DNA of 14,217 nucleotides from Bacillota bacterium. Its GTDB lineage: Bacteria; Bacillota; Clostridia; Lachnospirales; Lachnospiraceae. The position numbers and the translations under genes were made by a program. The notes below the pieces were generated by a model. The model was given only the letters and a program-made list of their open reading frames with translations. It made no database searches and was not told the DNA's origin. The DNA lies in the NCBI GenBank assembly GCA_023423045.1, contig JAFAGA010000041.1, forward strand, positions 1-14,217. The letters run 5' to 3'. Below, piece by piece: positions 1-7,658 of this stretch (position 1 is the first letter of the stretch; each line of letters opens with the position of its first letter).

Positions 1-127
1 TTTTTATTGCACTCAAGGTTGGCGTAGCCTGCCACTGCATAAATTTCTGGTCATAATATTTGCTTTTTCAATGTTCAAAGGGTCATATTTTTTTACATCA
101 GTTTTTCATACCAAACTTTACACTACC
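1..127 (+). mobile_element. 3' end of a first IS copy (truncated by the window start)
   Basis: Positions 1-127 match 14092-14217 almost exactly: I count four substitutions (position 6, positions 25-26, position 31) and one extra T in a T-run near position 90. The match stops at the same terminal bases, actttacactacc, which are the right inverted end of the complete IS at 12324-14217. This is therefore the 3' noncoding end of a second, slightly diverged copy in the same orientation. The transposase gene of this copy lies outside the window. The T-rich flank just after it (ttttgatt, 128-135) would be the right-hand target duplication if the element makes 8-bp duplications, but the left flank is not visible. 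Confidence 0.9.
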
Positions 128-138
128 TTTTGATTTAA

Positions 139-156
139 TTAAATTGATCAATTTAA
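139..156. repeat. 18-bp perfect palindrome beside the IS end
   Basis: TTAAATTGATCAATTTAA reads the same on both strands, centred on GATC, and begins 12 bp after the end of the IS copy. It is AT-rich. It could be a dimeric repressor operator, an IS target preference, or chance in an AT-rich spacer. No gene starts nearby: the adjacent gene ends at 306 and points toward it. The rest of 157-235 shows nothing I can name. Confidence 0.5.
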
Positions 157-235
157 CCATTAGACGTTAATCTTGGGGAAAGTGTTCCAATTATTATAAA
201 ATCTGCAAAGATATACCTATTTTATGGCAAAGTGC

Positions 236-284
236 ATAAAAACCGCGGATAGAGAAGGGCTCAATCCCCTCTTATCCGCGGTTC
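236..284 (-). terminator. Rho-independent terminator of the nucleotidase gene
   Basis: On the minus strand, about 20 nt after the stop codon at 306, aaccgcggataagaggg pairs with cccttctctatccgcggtt, an almost unbroken stem of roughly 17 bp with an 11-bp perfect base. It is followed by a short U run (ggtttttatg). The geometry and position are those of an intrinsic terminator. It isolates the nucleotidase gene from the IS. Confidence 0.9.
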
Positions 285-305
285 TTTCTTATCTATTATG
301 TTAGG

Positions 306-3300
306 CTATTTAACCTTTACTTTGATCAGCGGTCCTCTACCCGCCTTATTCATAGCCCATACGGTAATCTCGGTTTTTGCCTTCTGAGCGGGGATTTCAA
401 TGGTGTAATCCCCTTTATCGGTGATTTTACCCTCATAGAACTTATTTCCGATTTGGGCAAAAATACGGGTCTGAGTCTTTGCAACCTTTGCCGGCGCATC
501 CTTAAATGGATCTTCCGCTGTCGGCTTTGTATCCTGTCCGGCCGCTGTATCATTCCCCCCGGTTTCACTTACCGGCACTGTGTAATCAAGCAGTTCTACC
601 TTTCCGGTAATCTTGGTTTTTCCTGCCTTAATTTCATCTACCTTGGGCTGGTCGGGCGCAGCCTTTTTAATCTTTGAGGTCGTCGCCTTACTGGTCCCTG
701 CAGAATTGGAGGCCGTTGCCTTCACCGCAGTACCTGAACCCACCCGGTCAATCTCAAGGCTGTAGATATACTGATCATTGGCTGCATCATACTCATAGGC
801 AGTGGTTTTATATACCTTGGTTCCAATGGTTAAATTTATCTCGGAGCCCTTTTTAGCAATCAGCTGAACCTTTTTGTCCGTATTGGTAATCTCTCTCACA
901 AAGCTGGGTGCATCAGGCGTACTCGCAAGAACCTCCGTCTTGTTGGCCATGAGAATCTTGCCGTCAGTGAACCGCACCATAGCATAGATAACCCTTCCGG
1001 CTTGCAGCTTTTCATCCAGGCTATATCTGAATGTCCCGAATTCATCCGTCTCCACTAAATATAAGGAGCTTTTAAAGTCCTTTCCGGAACCGGAGGTAAT
1101 TGCCAGATATACATCGCCTTTATCCACATAGTTACCTGTAATCTGATAGGACTGATCCGAAATCCGGCCAAAGGTGAGATCGGTAGAATCAGTGCTTACC
1201 TTTTCCTCGATATCCCTTACAACAACCTGTGCCGCATAGCTGGGACGGGTCAGGCCGTACTTTGTATCGAACGCGGTGACTGTGATCACATCGCCGGCAT
1301 ATAGCTGAGTGTTGAATTCATATTTAAATTTGCCATTGGCATCTGTTACCATATCATATTTATTTTTGCCCAATGTAATTGTAATATCATAGGCATTGGC
1401 TGCGGCAGTGATATAACCGGTGATTGTATTTTCAATATTGCTTATCTCGTATACCACAGGCGCGTTAGGACCTGAGTCCATTACTGTCGTGGTAAATATG
1501 CGGCTGTTTCTGGAGATGTGGTCCAGACTATAGACCTTCACAACTGAACCCGCTTCCTGGGGAGGCACCAACAGGCTGAAGTAGCCCAGCTCGTTCTTCT
1601 CAAATTCAACCTCTTTTATCTGCAGACTAGGATCATAAATCTCCGTATTCTTTTCGTACAGCCCTGTTCCTACGCCCTTGGCAACATATACCGTATCCTT
1701 AATAATAACAATCGGATAAGCATCTTCGTCATCAAGCTCTCCGGTAATGACTCCGTTGGTATTGCGTATAGGGTTGATGCTGGGAAGATTGGGTCCTGTT
1801 CTCTTCACCGGAACACTTACTCTGGCGCTCTCCAGCCCTTTGGCCTCATCTTTCAGGTAAACGGACACCACCGTACCGGAAGGCTGTGCCGGCAATGCAT
1901 AAGAGAAGGTACCGCTTCCCGAAACCTTGCTTTCATAGGTACCGGTATAGGCTTCAAAGATAATTTTGGCATTCGGTTCCCCGCGTCCGGAAATCTTGCT
2001 CTTCCGGTTCGTATAGGTCTCAAAGGTCGGAGATGCCAGCAAATCGTCTCTAAAATTATCGACTGTCACATGATATACGGACTGATTACCCTTCACATCC
2101 TCGGCATATATGGTATAAGTGCCGTTTTCGGATATGGTAAAGGTGTTATCCTTATCCAGTTCCATTCCGGTGGATTTTGCGAAGAAGTCCAGCTTCTCGT
2201 TGCCCTTGACGTAGCGAACCATCTTCAGGGCGGAGCGATCCGTAACGCTTACCGCAATCTTATAGGGTGAAGCTGTAGCGCTGGTGATTACCGGAGTCGC
2301 CACGATATGCGGCCCCACCTTATCCCCCTGGTCCGCCGGATAGGATGCAACATAATATTTGTAAAGGTCCGAATCCTTAAGATGCTTTACATACCAATCC
2401 GATTTCTCGAACAGGTCAGCGCCGTAATAGGGAACCTTGACAATAAAGCTGTTATTACCGTTCATGCTCACCCGCCAGTTATAATCCAGTCTGGGAATCA
2501 GGCTGTCATCATCGGTAATCTGCTTCATATATTTACTTAACACGGTCTGGGACCGCACGAAGCCTTTTAATACCGCCTGGTTTTCAACTCCCTTATTTGC
2601 CTGGGTCGGCTTTGTTATCTTATTGGTCGCAAGCAGGAACTCCATATCGTCCGTTACCGGCTTTCCGTTATAGGTCAGGCTGCTGATACGGCTGCTCACG
2701 CTGATCTTATTACCGCTCAGATCATAACGAGGTTCACGGAATGTATCTACTACATAGTCAACCCCGTCAAATACAAAGAAGTTGCTCCAATCATCAAGCC
2801 AGTCCTCACGGAGCAGGGATTTCAATCCTGTTTCCTTCATCAGCTCACTCATTGTACCGCTCTTCCACTTGGTACCGGATGCCGTTGTCTCATAGGCACT
2901 GGCGGACCATTCCAGCCACTCCCTCAATTGTTTCCCGTTGATTGTATAGACATATAGGTAATTATTATAGGGCTGAATAGCAGACAAGCCGGATTCTGTA
3001 ATTTTATCATGTATATTTATGAAATCATCAATGCTGTTTGCACCGTAAGCCATATAGGTAGATGCCGCTACGACAGGATAATCCCGGTACTGGGTTCCGG
3101 TCGTTTGGGAAAACCGCCGGGCATAGTCGGTTTTAGCATCATTAAGCAGCTGTATCGACGAGTTATCTCCAAGCATTCCAAAGAAATTATGGATTAATTC
3201 TCCCTTGCCAAGGGTGGCAATGACCTCTGTGGAGTAATTCAGCAATTTCTTCTCCCAATCCCCGTACAGATTGGCAAGCGTCTTATTCTCAGTAGTATTC

Positions 3301-4346
3301 GACTCTGATACCATGCGAAGGGCAGAGGTACGCTCAGAGATCTGAAGATTGTCTTTATATACCGTCAGTGTTAAATCCACCACACCCAGCGCACTGCCGC
3401 GGTCTCCTGCCATAATTACATTCTTGCCGTTCATCAGATAAGTTTTTCTATCTACTCTCGGCAAGGTATAATAAGGAGAGGTCATATCCGTGGTGGGGAA
3501 TAAATTATGTTCATGTCCGCACACAACCACATCAATATCCTCAATCTTTGTTAATGCATATGCCACATTCTTAAAGTTTAGTTCCGGATTCTCAGGGCCT
3601 ATTCCTGTATGGGACACACAGATAATCACGTCCGCCCCCATCTCCTTCAGCTTCTTCGCCTGAGCCTCGGCATTCGCCACCATATCCTCCGTCTTCAAAA
3701 TCCCCGCATAACTGTGGGTTTTTGCGGTGAGATTCGGAATCGTCTGTCCAATAATTCCAATCTTAACATCAATTTTATTCCCCGCAGAGGAGGTCAGCGT
3801 TCTTGTGATCAGCATATTCTCCAGGAACGGATACTCTCCGGTCTTGGAATCTGTCACATTGGATACGATCGTAATATCTTTAAGTCCTGTGCCGTTCAGC
3901 TGACGGAGTATGTACTCATAGCCGTAATCAAAATCATGGTTACCCAAGGTTATGGCATCATAGCCAACCTGAGCCATGGCCTGGTAAATCGGCTGGATTT
4001 CCTCCTGATTCTCTGCAAATATGTACTCGGTTGTGTAATCAAAAAGCGTATCTCCGGCATCCACGGTAATTACACTTTCCGCAGGCACCTCACTTTTTGT
4101 TTTCTTAATGAGATCGACTATTCTCGCCAGTCCGCCGTTGCTGTAGTCGACTCCCTGTTCATAATCCTTGCTGTTTAACTGCCCATGAAGATCCGTCGTT
4201 CCCAGAATACGCAGCTGCACCGTCTCTTTCTGGGTCGACGCTTCTGCCTCACTTGGGCCGAAGGCTTTGATATTGGGTAACACTGCAAAGAGCACAGCAA
4301 TCAAAGCTGCTGCTGCAATCCATGTCTTTTTCACTCTTTTTTTCAT
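306..4346 (-). CDS. Secreted bifunctional metallophosphatase/5'-nucleotidase with Ig-like repeat tail
   Basis: Predicted extracellular enzyme that removes phosphate from nucleotides (5'-nucleotidase, and by family probably 2',3'-cyclic nucleotide phosphodiesterase, as in CpdB/YfkN). Numbered from a TTG at 4349 (1347 residues), it has a signal peptide (about 1-30, KKR then a hydrophobic run). The calcineurin-like metallophosphatase domain follows (about 45-330), with TTDLHGQ (51-57), DAGD (97-100), GNHDF (136-140), SHTG (246-249) and GHEH (278-281), all the metal-binding blocks. A 5'-nucleotidase C-terminal domain spans about 375-600. Residues 770-1347 are Ig-like modules, each opening with a proline linker such as GPNLP, GPNAP, TPDAP or APDQP. 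I see no LPXTG or terminal membrane anchor. AAGGAGG lies 9 nt before the TTG and 12 nt before the adjacent ATG, so either may start; I give the ATG. Much longer than the usual 500-650 residues because of the tail. Confidence 0.93.
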   Translation of the reverse strand: MKKRVKKTWIAAAALIAVLFAVLPNIKAFGPSEAEASTQKETVQLRILGTTDLHGQLNSKDYEQGVDYSNGGLARIVDLIKKTKSEVPAESVITVDAGDTLFDYTTEYIFAENQEEIQPIYQAMAQVGYDAITLGNHDFDYGYEYILRQLNGTGLKDITIVSNVTDSKTGEYPFLENMLITRTLTSSAGNKIDVKIGIIGQTIPNLTAKTHSYAGILKTEDMVANAEAQAKKLKEMGADVIICVSHTGIGPENPELNFKNVAYALTKIEDIDVVVCGHEHNLFPTTDMTSPYYTLPRVDRKTYLMNGKNVIMAGDRGSALGVVDLTLTVYKDNLQISERTSALRMVSESNTTENKTLANLYGDWEKKLLNYSTEVIATLGKGELIHNFFGMLGDNSSIQLLNDAKTDYARRFSQTTGTQYRDYPVVAASTYMAYGANSIDDFINIHDKITESGLSAIQPYNNYLYVYTINGKQLREWLEWSASAYETTASGTKWKSGTMSELMKETGLKSLLREDWLDDWSNFFVFDGVDYVVDTFREPRYDLSGNKISVSSRISSLTYNGKPVTDDMEFLLATNKITKPTQANKGVENQAVLKGFVRSQTVLSKYMKQITDDDSLIPRLDYNWRVSMNGNNSFIVKVPYYGADLFEKSDWYVKHLKDSDLYKYYVASYPADQGDKVGPHIVATPVITSATASPYKIAVSVTDRSALKMVRYVKGNEKLDFFAKSTGMELDKDNTFTISENGTYTIYAEDVKGNQSVYHVTVDNFRDDLLASPTFETYTNRKSKISGRGEPNAKIIFEAYTGTYESKVSGSGTFSYALPAQPSGTVVSVYLKDEAKGLESARVSVPVKRTGPNLPSINPIRNTNGVITGELDDEDAYPIVIIKDTVYVAKGVGTGLYEKNTEIYDPSLQIKEVEFEKNELGYFSLLVPPQEAGSVVKVYSLDHISRNSRIFTTTVMDSGPNAPVVYEISNIENTITGYITAAANAYDITITLGKNKYDMVTDANGKFKYEFNTQLYAGDVITVTAFDTKYGLTRPSYAAQVVVRDIEEKVSTDSTDLTFGRISDQSYQITGNYVDKGDVYLAITSGSGKDFKSSLYLVETDEFGTFRYSLDEKLQAGRVIYAMVRFTDGKILMANKTEVLASTPDAPSFVREITNTDKKVQLIAKKGSEINLTIGTKVYKTTAYEYDAANDQYIYSLEIDRVGSGTAVKATASNSAGTSKATTSKIKKAAPDQPKVDEIKAGKTKITGKVELLDYTVPVSETGGNDTAAGQDTKPTAEDPFKDAPAKVAKTQTRIFAQIGNKFYEGKITDKGDYTIEIPAQKAKTEITVWAMNKAGRGPLIKVKVK

Positions 4347-4401
4347 CAATCCCTAATTCCTCCTTGTCAGTAAAAGATACTTCCGCAGCTTGCCTTATGA
4401 T

Positions 4402-4511
4402 AAGCAATCGGGAGAAGATTATGACTTCCTGTGTTTAAGTTGTTTTAAGTATACGAAGGATGCTTAAAAACTTAAAAGGAACCCATAATCTTCTCCCGAT
4501 CAGCCTTGCTT
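4402..4511 (-). other. Long extended hairpin in the nucleotidase leader
   Basis: A perfect 17-bp inverted repeat (4407-4423 and 4484-4500; arm sequence atcgggagaagattatg) is extended outward by aagcaa/ttgctt and inward by ttcc/ggaa, tttaag/cttaaa and ttttaag/cttaaaa, so the whole 110 bp can fold as one long stem-loop. It lies between the candidate promoter at 4568-4595 and the ribosome binding site, within the predicted 5' leader. Read on the plus strand it ends in a T run (gcttttttc), so it could also stop antisense transcription. It could be a leader control element, a terminator for mrnC read-through, or a small MITE-like insertion. Confidence 0.75.
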
Positions 4512-4567
4512 TTTTCAGAAACCCCTTTTACTAATATTAGTCACCATTACCAGCGTTTCACATCCTG

Positions 4568-4595
4568 AGTATATTCTAGGAGGTTAATAAGTCAT
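4568..4595 (-). promoter_or_regulatory. Candidate sigma-A promoter for the nucleotidase gene
   Basis: The minus strand reads ATGACT, 16 nt, TATACT. The -10 box differs from TATAAT at one base, and the -35 box matches TTGACA at four of six. It lies about 220 bp upstream of the start codon and just after the end of mrnC, which would place the long hairpin inside the transcript. This is inferred from sequence only. Confidence 0.4.
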
Positions 4596-4611
4596 TTTAA
4601 TGGCAGTTTTA

Positions 4612-5073
4612 TTACAAAATACTTACCATTTTACTAATTTGTGGTTTCATCAACTCCAACAACCGCTCCATCCGATCCGTCAGATAGAGATATCCCATCA
4701 ATGCCTCAAGTCCTGTCGCGATCCGGTAATCCACCACGCTGGCGTTCTTGGCCGAGGTAACGGATTTGGCATTGCGGCCTCTCTTATATACGGCATTCTC
4801 TTCCTCCGTAAGCTGATCCTGAATCAGGTGATACAGCTCCGCCTGGGCGGTGGCCTGAACCAGCTTGGAGGCACATTTGTGAAGTTTATTAACAGGAGCA
4901 TTGCCGCTTTCTACAATGCATGTCCTGATTACCAGATCAAAGATAGAATCTCCGATGAATGCCAGCGTCAGAGGGGAATAGGTTCTGATGTCCGTCTCCG
5001 GAATCCCCAGGCTCTCTCTGATCGTTCCTGCTATCCTCAGCTGTGATGTGCCGGCCGCTAACTCCTTTTCCAT
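4612..5073 (-). CDS. mrnC: Mini-ribonuclease III
   Basis: Cytoplasmic double-strand RNase that in Bacillus trims the ends of 23S rRNA precursor. The 153-residue product is a bare RNase III catalytic domain without the dsRNA-binding domain, the usual size for this family. The signature LAFIGDSIFDL (about 37-47) carries the catalytic acidic residues. The conserved block YKRGRNAKS (about 96-104) and the C-terminal GLEALMGYLYL (about 120-130) also match the family. The ATG overlaps the end of cysS by 16 nt, with AAGGGG a few bases upstream, so it is translationally coupled. cysE-cysS-mrnC is the same order as in Bacillus, where rlmB follows; here rlmB is absent and a nucleotidase gene with its own leader comes next. 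Confidence 0.95.
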   Translation of the reverse strand: MEKELAAGTSQLRIAGTIRESLGIPETDIRTYSPLTLAFIGDSIFDLVIRTCIVESGNAPVNKLHKCASKLVQATAQAELYHLIQDQLTEEENAVYKRGRNAKSVTSAKNASVVDYRIATGLEALMGYLYLTDRMERLLELMKPQISKMVSIL

Positions 5074-6461
5074 CTTACCCCTTCTCTGGTATCCTCTAAA
5101 ATAATACCCTTTTCCAACAATAGATTTCTGATCTCATCGGATCTGGCAAATTTCTTATTCTTCCTGGCTTCCTGGCGTTCTTCAATCAGCCTTTCAATAT
5201 CTTCGTCCAGCAGCTCTTCCTTCTTCTCGGTTATAATTCCGAGGATGGCGCAAAGCTTGCCAATCAGCTCATGAATTGCCGCGACGAAGCTTCTGCTGCT
5301 TTCGCTGCTGCAGCTGGTATTGGCCAGCTTAACCAGCTCAAAGATTGCCGCAATGGCATCCGCTGTATTGAAATCATCATCAAGTGCCGCCAGATATTTC
5401 TCCCGCAGTGCTTCCGCTTCGGACAGCTGCTGCTTCTCCTCCTCCGCTATGTCCCCGTCCTTCAGGGAGCTTCCTGAGAGAAGGTAATCCAGCTGTCCCT
5501 CCGCTGTCAATATCCTGGTCAGGGAGTTCTTCGCCGACTCCACCAACTCTTTGCTGAAGTTCAGCGGGCTGCGGTAATGAGAATTCAGCATGAAGAAACG
5601 AACCACCTGGGGATCGTATTGCTGGCAGACCTCACGGGCGGTGAAAAAATTGCCCTCGGACTTTGACATCTTTTTATTGTCAATATTCAGGAAGGCATTG
5701 TGCATCCAATACCGGGCAAACTGCTTATGGCTGCAGGATTCGCTCTGGGCTATCTCATTTTCATGATGAGGAAACACAAGATCCTCCCCGCCCGCATGGA
5801 TATCAATCTGCTCTCCGAGGTATTTCTTACTCATGACCGAGCATTCAATATGCCAGCCGGGACGTCCGTCACTCCAGGGTGACGGCCAGGAGGGCTCTCC
5901 TTCCTTCTTCGGCTTCCACAGTACGAAATCCATGGGGTCTTCCTTCTCATCATTTACGGCGATACGTGCTCCCGCCTCCAGGTCATCAATCTTCTTCTTT
6001 GATAATTTGCCGTATTCCTCAAAGCTCCTGGTTCTGAAATAAACGGTCCCATTCTTCTCATAGGCATGGCCATTACCAATCAGCTCACCGATCATCTCAA
6101 TCATACCCTCGATTTCCTCTGTGGCTCTGGGATGATAGGTTGCTTCTTTCACATTAAGGGCCTCCATATCAGTCCTTAATTCCTTAATATAACGCTCTGA
6201 GATTTCAGCTGCGGAAACTCCCTCATCCACGGCCTTTTTGATAATCTTATCATCCACATCGGTGTAATTTGTCACATAGTTCACCTGATATCCCAGATGT
6301 TCCAGATACCTCCGAAAGGAATCAAAAATAATGGCTGGTCTGGCATTCCCGATATGAATAAAATTATAAACCGTCGGGCCGCAGACATACATCCGCACCT
6401 TTCCTTCCTCCAGAGGAATAAACTCCTCTTTTTTCTGAGTTAATGTATTGTATATTCTCAT
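5058..6461 (-). CDS. cysS: Cysteinyl-tRNA synthetase
   Basis: Cytoplasmic class I aminoacyl-tRNA synthetase that charges tRNA-Cys; normally essential. Numbered from the chosen start (467 residues, typical length), it shows the HIGH-type motif HIGN at 36-39, zinc ligands Cys27, Cys207, His232 and Glu236 (in CGPTVYN, WHIECS and HHENE), and KMSKS at 264-268. All catalytic elements are intact. The frame runs five codons further upstream (6476), but GGAGGG lies only 4 nt before the ATG at 6459-6461, and homologues begin with a similar xIYNTLTxKKEEF, so this inner ATG is the better start. It lies 44 nt after cysE and overlaps mrnC by 16 nt. Expression should follow the cysteine T-box upstream of cysE. 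Confidence 0.97.
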   Translation of the reverse strand: MRIYNTLTQKKEEFIPLEEGKVRMYVCGPTVYNFIHIGNARPAIIFDSFRRYLEHLGYQVNYVTNYTDVDDKIIKKAVDEGVSAAEISERYIKELRTDMEALNVKEATYHPRATEEIEGMIEMIGELIGNGHAYEKNGTVYFRTRSFEEYGKLSKKKIDDLEAGARIAVNDEKEDPMDFVLWKPKKEGEPSWPSPWSDGRPGWHIECSVMSKKYLGEQIDIHAGGEDLVFPHHENEIAQSESCSHKQFARYWMHNAFLNIDNKKMSKSEGNFFTAREVCQQYDPQVVRFFMLNSHYRSPLNFSKELVESAKNSLTRILTAEGQLDYLLSGSSLKDGDIAEEEKQQLSEAEALREKYLAALDDDFNTADAIAAIFELVKLANTSCSSESSRSFVAAIHELIGKLCAILGIITEKKEELLDEDIERLIEERQEARKNKKFARSDEIRNLLLEKGIILEDTREGVRWKRS

Positions 6462-6480
6462 ATTTCCCTCCATCATGCCT

Positions 6481-6501
6481 GAGTACTTTTATACTATGAT
6501 A
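6481..6501. repeat. Short copy of the T-box-distal hairpin core, in the cysE-cysS gap
   Basis: gagtactttt-ata-ctatgata here matches gagtacttttctatgata at 7376-7393 except for a 3-base insertion: 18 matching bases in the same orientation. The other site is the right half of a perfect hairpin downstream of the T-box terminator. The sequence lies in the 44-nt gap between cysE and cysS, just before the cysS ribosome binding site. It may be a remnant of the same interspersed repeat, or a coincidence aided by AT content. Confidence 0.5.
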
Positions 6502-6505
6502 CCGC

Positions 6506-7216
6506 TTAACGGTTTATCAATCCTGCCTTCTCTTCTGGTTTAACATCGTCCAGCTTTTTCTCCAGCTCTTCCACTTTGCCGTATAGCTCCTTTAACTCTC
6601 TCCTGAGACAGATATTCTCGTTCTGGAGACAGGCCATCTCCTTTTTCACCGGATCCGGCAGATGAACATGGTCCATATCCTCTCTGGGCACACGCATATC
6701 ATTCATCTTAACCACTCTTCCAGGAACACCGACCACGGTGGAATTAGGCGGTACCTCGGATAATACCACCGAGCCGGCTCCTATCTTGGAATTCTCCCCG
6801 ATGGTAAAGGAGCCGAGAATCTTTGCACCCGCACTGATCATGACATTGTTCCCCACCGTGGGATGGCGTTTGCCATGTTCTTTTCCTGTGCCTCCCAGTG
6901 TAACTCCCTGATAGAGGGTAACATTATCTCCGACGACTGCAGTCTCACCGATTACCACTCCATGCCCATGGTCAATAAACAATCCTTTTCCGATTGTGGC
7001 ACCCGGATGTATCTCGATCCCCGTCTTTCGCACCGTCCTCTGGGAATACCAACGGGCAATAAAAAAATGCTTTCTGACATACAGAAAATGAGCAATCCGG
7101 TACCTGATAATAGCACGAAAGCTCGGGTAGAGAAAAACCTCCAGCGGTGTTTTGATTGCAGGATCCCTTTCTTTTATTATCTGCATTTCATCCTTGACAT
7201 ATTGTAGTATACCCAT
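6506..7216 (-). CDS. cysE: Serine O-acetyltransferase
   Basis: Cytoplasmic enzyme acetylating serine with acetyl-CoA to O-acetylserine, the first committed step of cysteine synthesis. From the chosen start it has 236 residues: an N-terminal helical part (1-65), a left-handed beta-helix of hexapeptide repeats (about 66-165) with IDHGHGVVIGETAVV (Asp82 and His83 equivalent to the E. coli catalytic pair), GGTGKxxGKRHP (His118), and VPGRVV at about 164-169. A charged Leu/Glu/Lys-rich segment at 196-226 should form a coiled coil and replaces the usual short CysK-binding tail. The frame is open 35 codons further upstream, but that stretch is hairpin-rich leader, and AAAGGGG sits 8 nt before the ATG at 7214-7216. 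First gene of the T-box operon. Confidence 0.95.
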   Translation of the reverse strand: MGILQYVKDEMQIIKERDPAIKTPLEVFLYPSFRAIIRYRIAHFLYVRKHFFIARWYSQRTVRKTGIEIHPGATIGKGLFIDHGHGVVIGETAVVGDNVTLYQGVTLGGTGKEHGKRHPTVGNNVMISAGAKILGSFTIGENSKIGAGSVVLSEVPPNSTVVGVPGRVVKMNDMRVPREDMDHVHLPDPVKKEMACLQNENICLRRELKELYGKVEELEKKLDDVKPEEKAGLINR

Positions 7217-7264
7217 ATTCACATCCCCTTTGATGACTTTGATGTAATTTCCCATGAATGAACA

Positions 7265-7286
7265 AAGTGTCAGCAATCTGACACTT
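7265..7286 (-). repeat. Perfect 9-bp hairpin in the cysE leader
   Basis: AAGTGTCAG, loop CAAT, CTGACACTT: a perfect 9-bp inverted repeat about 50 nt upstream of the cysE start. In DNA it could be a TGTCA/TGACA-type operator. In the transcript it is a stable stem-loop between the T-box and the ribosome binding site. It belongs to the hairpin-rich stretch at 7217-7394 that separates the T-box from cysE, which otherwise holds GC-rich sequence (7287-7352) containing gcgcgcc and gcccggagggc and no gene. Confidence 0.65.
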
Positions 7287-7352
7287 CGCGCCCGAGCGGA
7301 TTGCGTAGCAATAAAATACATCTCCGCGAGGCGCGCATCCTGCCCGGAGGGC

Positions 7353-7398
7353 TTTTATATCATAGGAGCACTTTGGAGTACTTTTCTATGATATAAAA
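7353..7398 (-). repeat. Perfect 13-bp inverted repeat just after the T-box terminator
   Basis: ttttatatcatag (7353-7365) and ctatgatataaaa (7386-7398) are exact inverted repeats. The 20 bases between them continue the stem in RNA (AGUACU with AGUGCU, one G-U pair, loop CCAA), giving about 19 paired positions. The right arm overlaps the U-run of the T-box terminator. The element looks like the end of a small interspersed repeat inserted here, and its core recurs at 6481-6501. It may serve as an RNA processing or second termination site. Confidence 0.75.
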
Positions 7399-7427
7399 AA
7401 CACCGCCTCAAAAATATAGAGGCGGTG
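7395..7427 (-). terminator. T-box intrinsic terminator
   Basis: The minus strand reads CACCGCCTC, loop, GAGGCGGTG, then TTTTTT: a 9-bp GC-rich stem with a U6 tract. It directly follows the T-box sequence, so it is the terminator alternative to the antiterminator and ends transcription when charged tRNA-Cys is plentiful. Confidence 0.95.
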
Positions 7428-7652
7428 AAAGTCGCGGTTCCACTCTATTAGTAAGCCCATGAAAGAATCAGGCTTACCTCTTTAGACAGATAACGGCTGT
7501 TGCCGGGCACAGCTAAGCCAACGCCTCACCGAACCAGCTCCCGGATGCACTTCCCTCATATTCTCGTAAAGAATGCTTTCAGCCGATGACATTCCCTCTC
7601 TGCTACTGCTCTATGAGTTACTTTTCCGTTCTTCGCTTTTCTATATTGTATA
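7395..7652 (-). promoter_or_regulatory. Cysteine-specific T-box riboswitch
   Basis: tRNA-sensing leader controlling cysE-cysS-mrnC. The T-box consensus TGGAACCGCG is at 7433-7442 (minus strand), immediately before the terminator. The conserved Stem I elements AGAGAGGGAA (7592-7601) and GGCTGAAAGC (about 7575-7584) are in the right order after the promoter. On the 3' side of Stem I, GGGAAG-TGC-ATCC places TGC at 7547-7549 in the specifier position, followed by the usual purine, so the element should pair with the GCA anticodon of tRNA-Cys. That agrees with the downstream genes. Uncharged tRNA-Cys would bind the T-box bulge and stabilise the antiterminator. The 5' end is the predicted transcription start. 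Specifier choice is read by eye, without a covariance model. Confidence 0.95.
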
Positions 7653-7658
7653 CTGCAT

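Noticed and set aside
3609..4178. A 189-codon open frame on the plus strand inside the nucleotidase gene.
   Set aside because: It lies opposite the conserved metallophosphatase domain, its translation has no recognisable family features, and I see no ribosome binding site; it is a shadow of the real gene.
7217..7321. An N-terminal extension of 35 residues on cysE.
   Set aside because: It has no ribosome binding site of its own, covers a hairpin-rich leader, and homologues start at the inner ATG at 7216 preceded by AAAGGGG.
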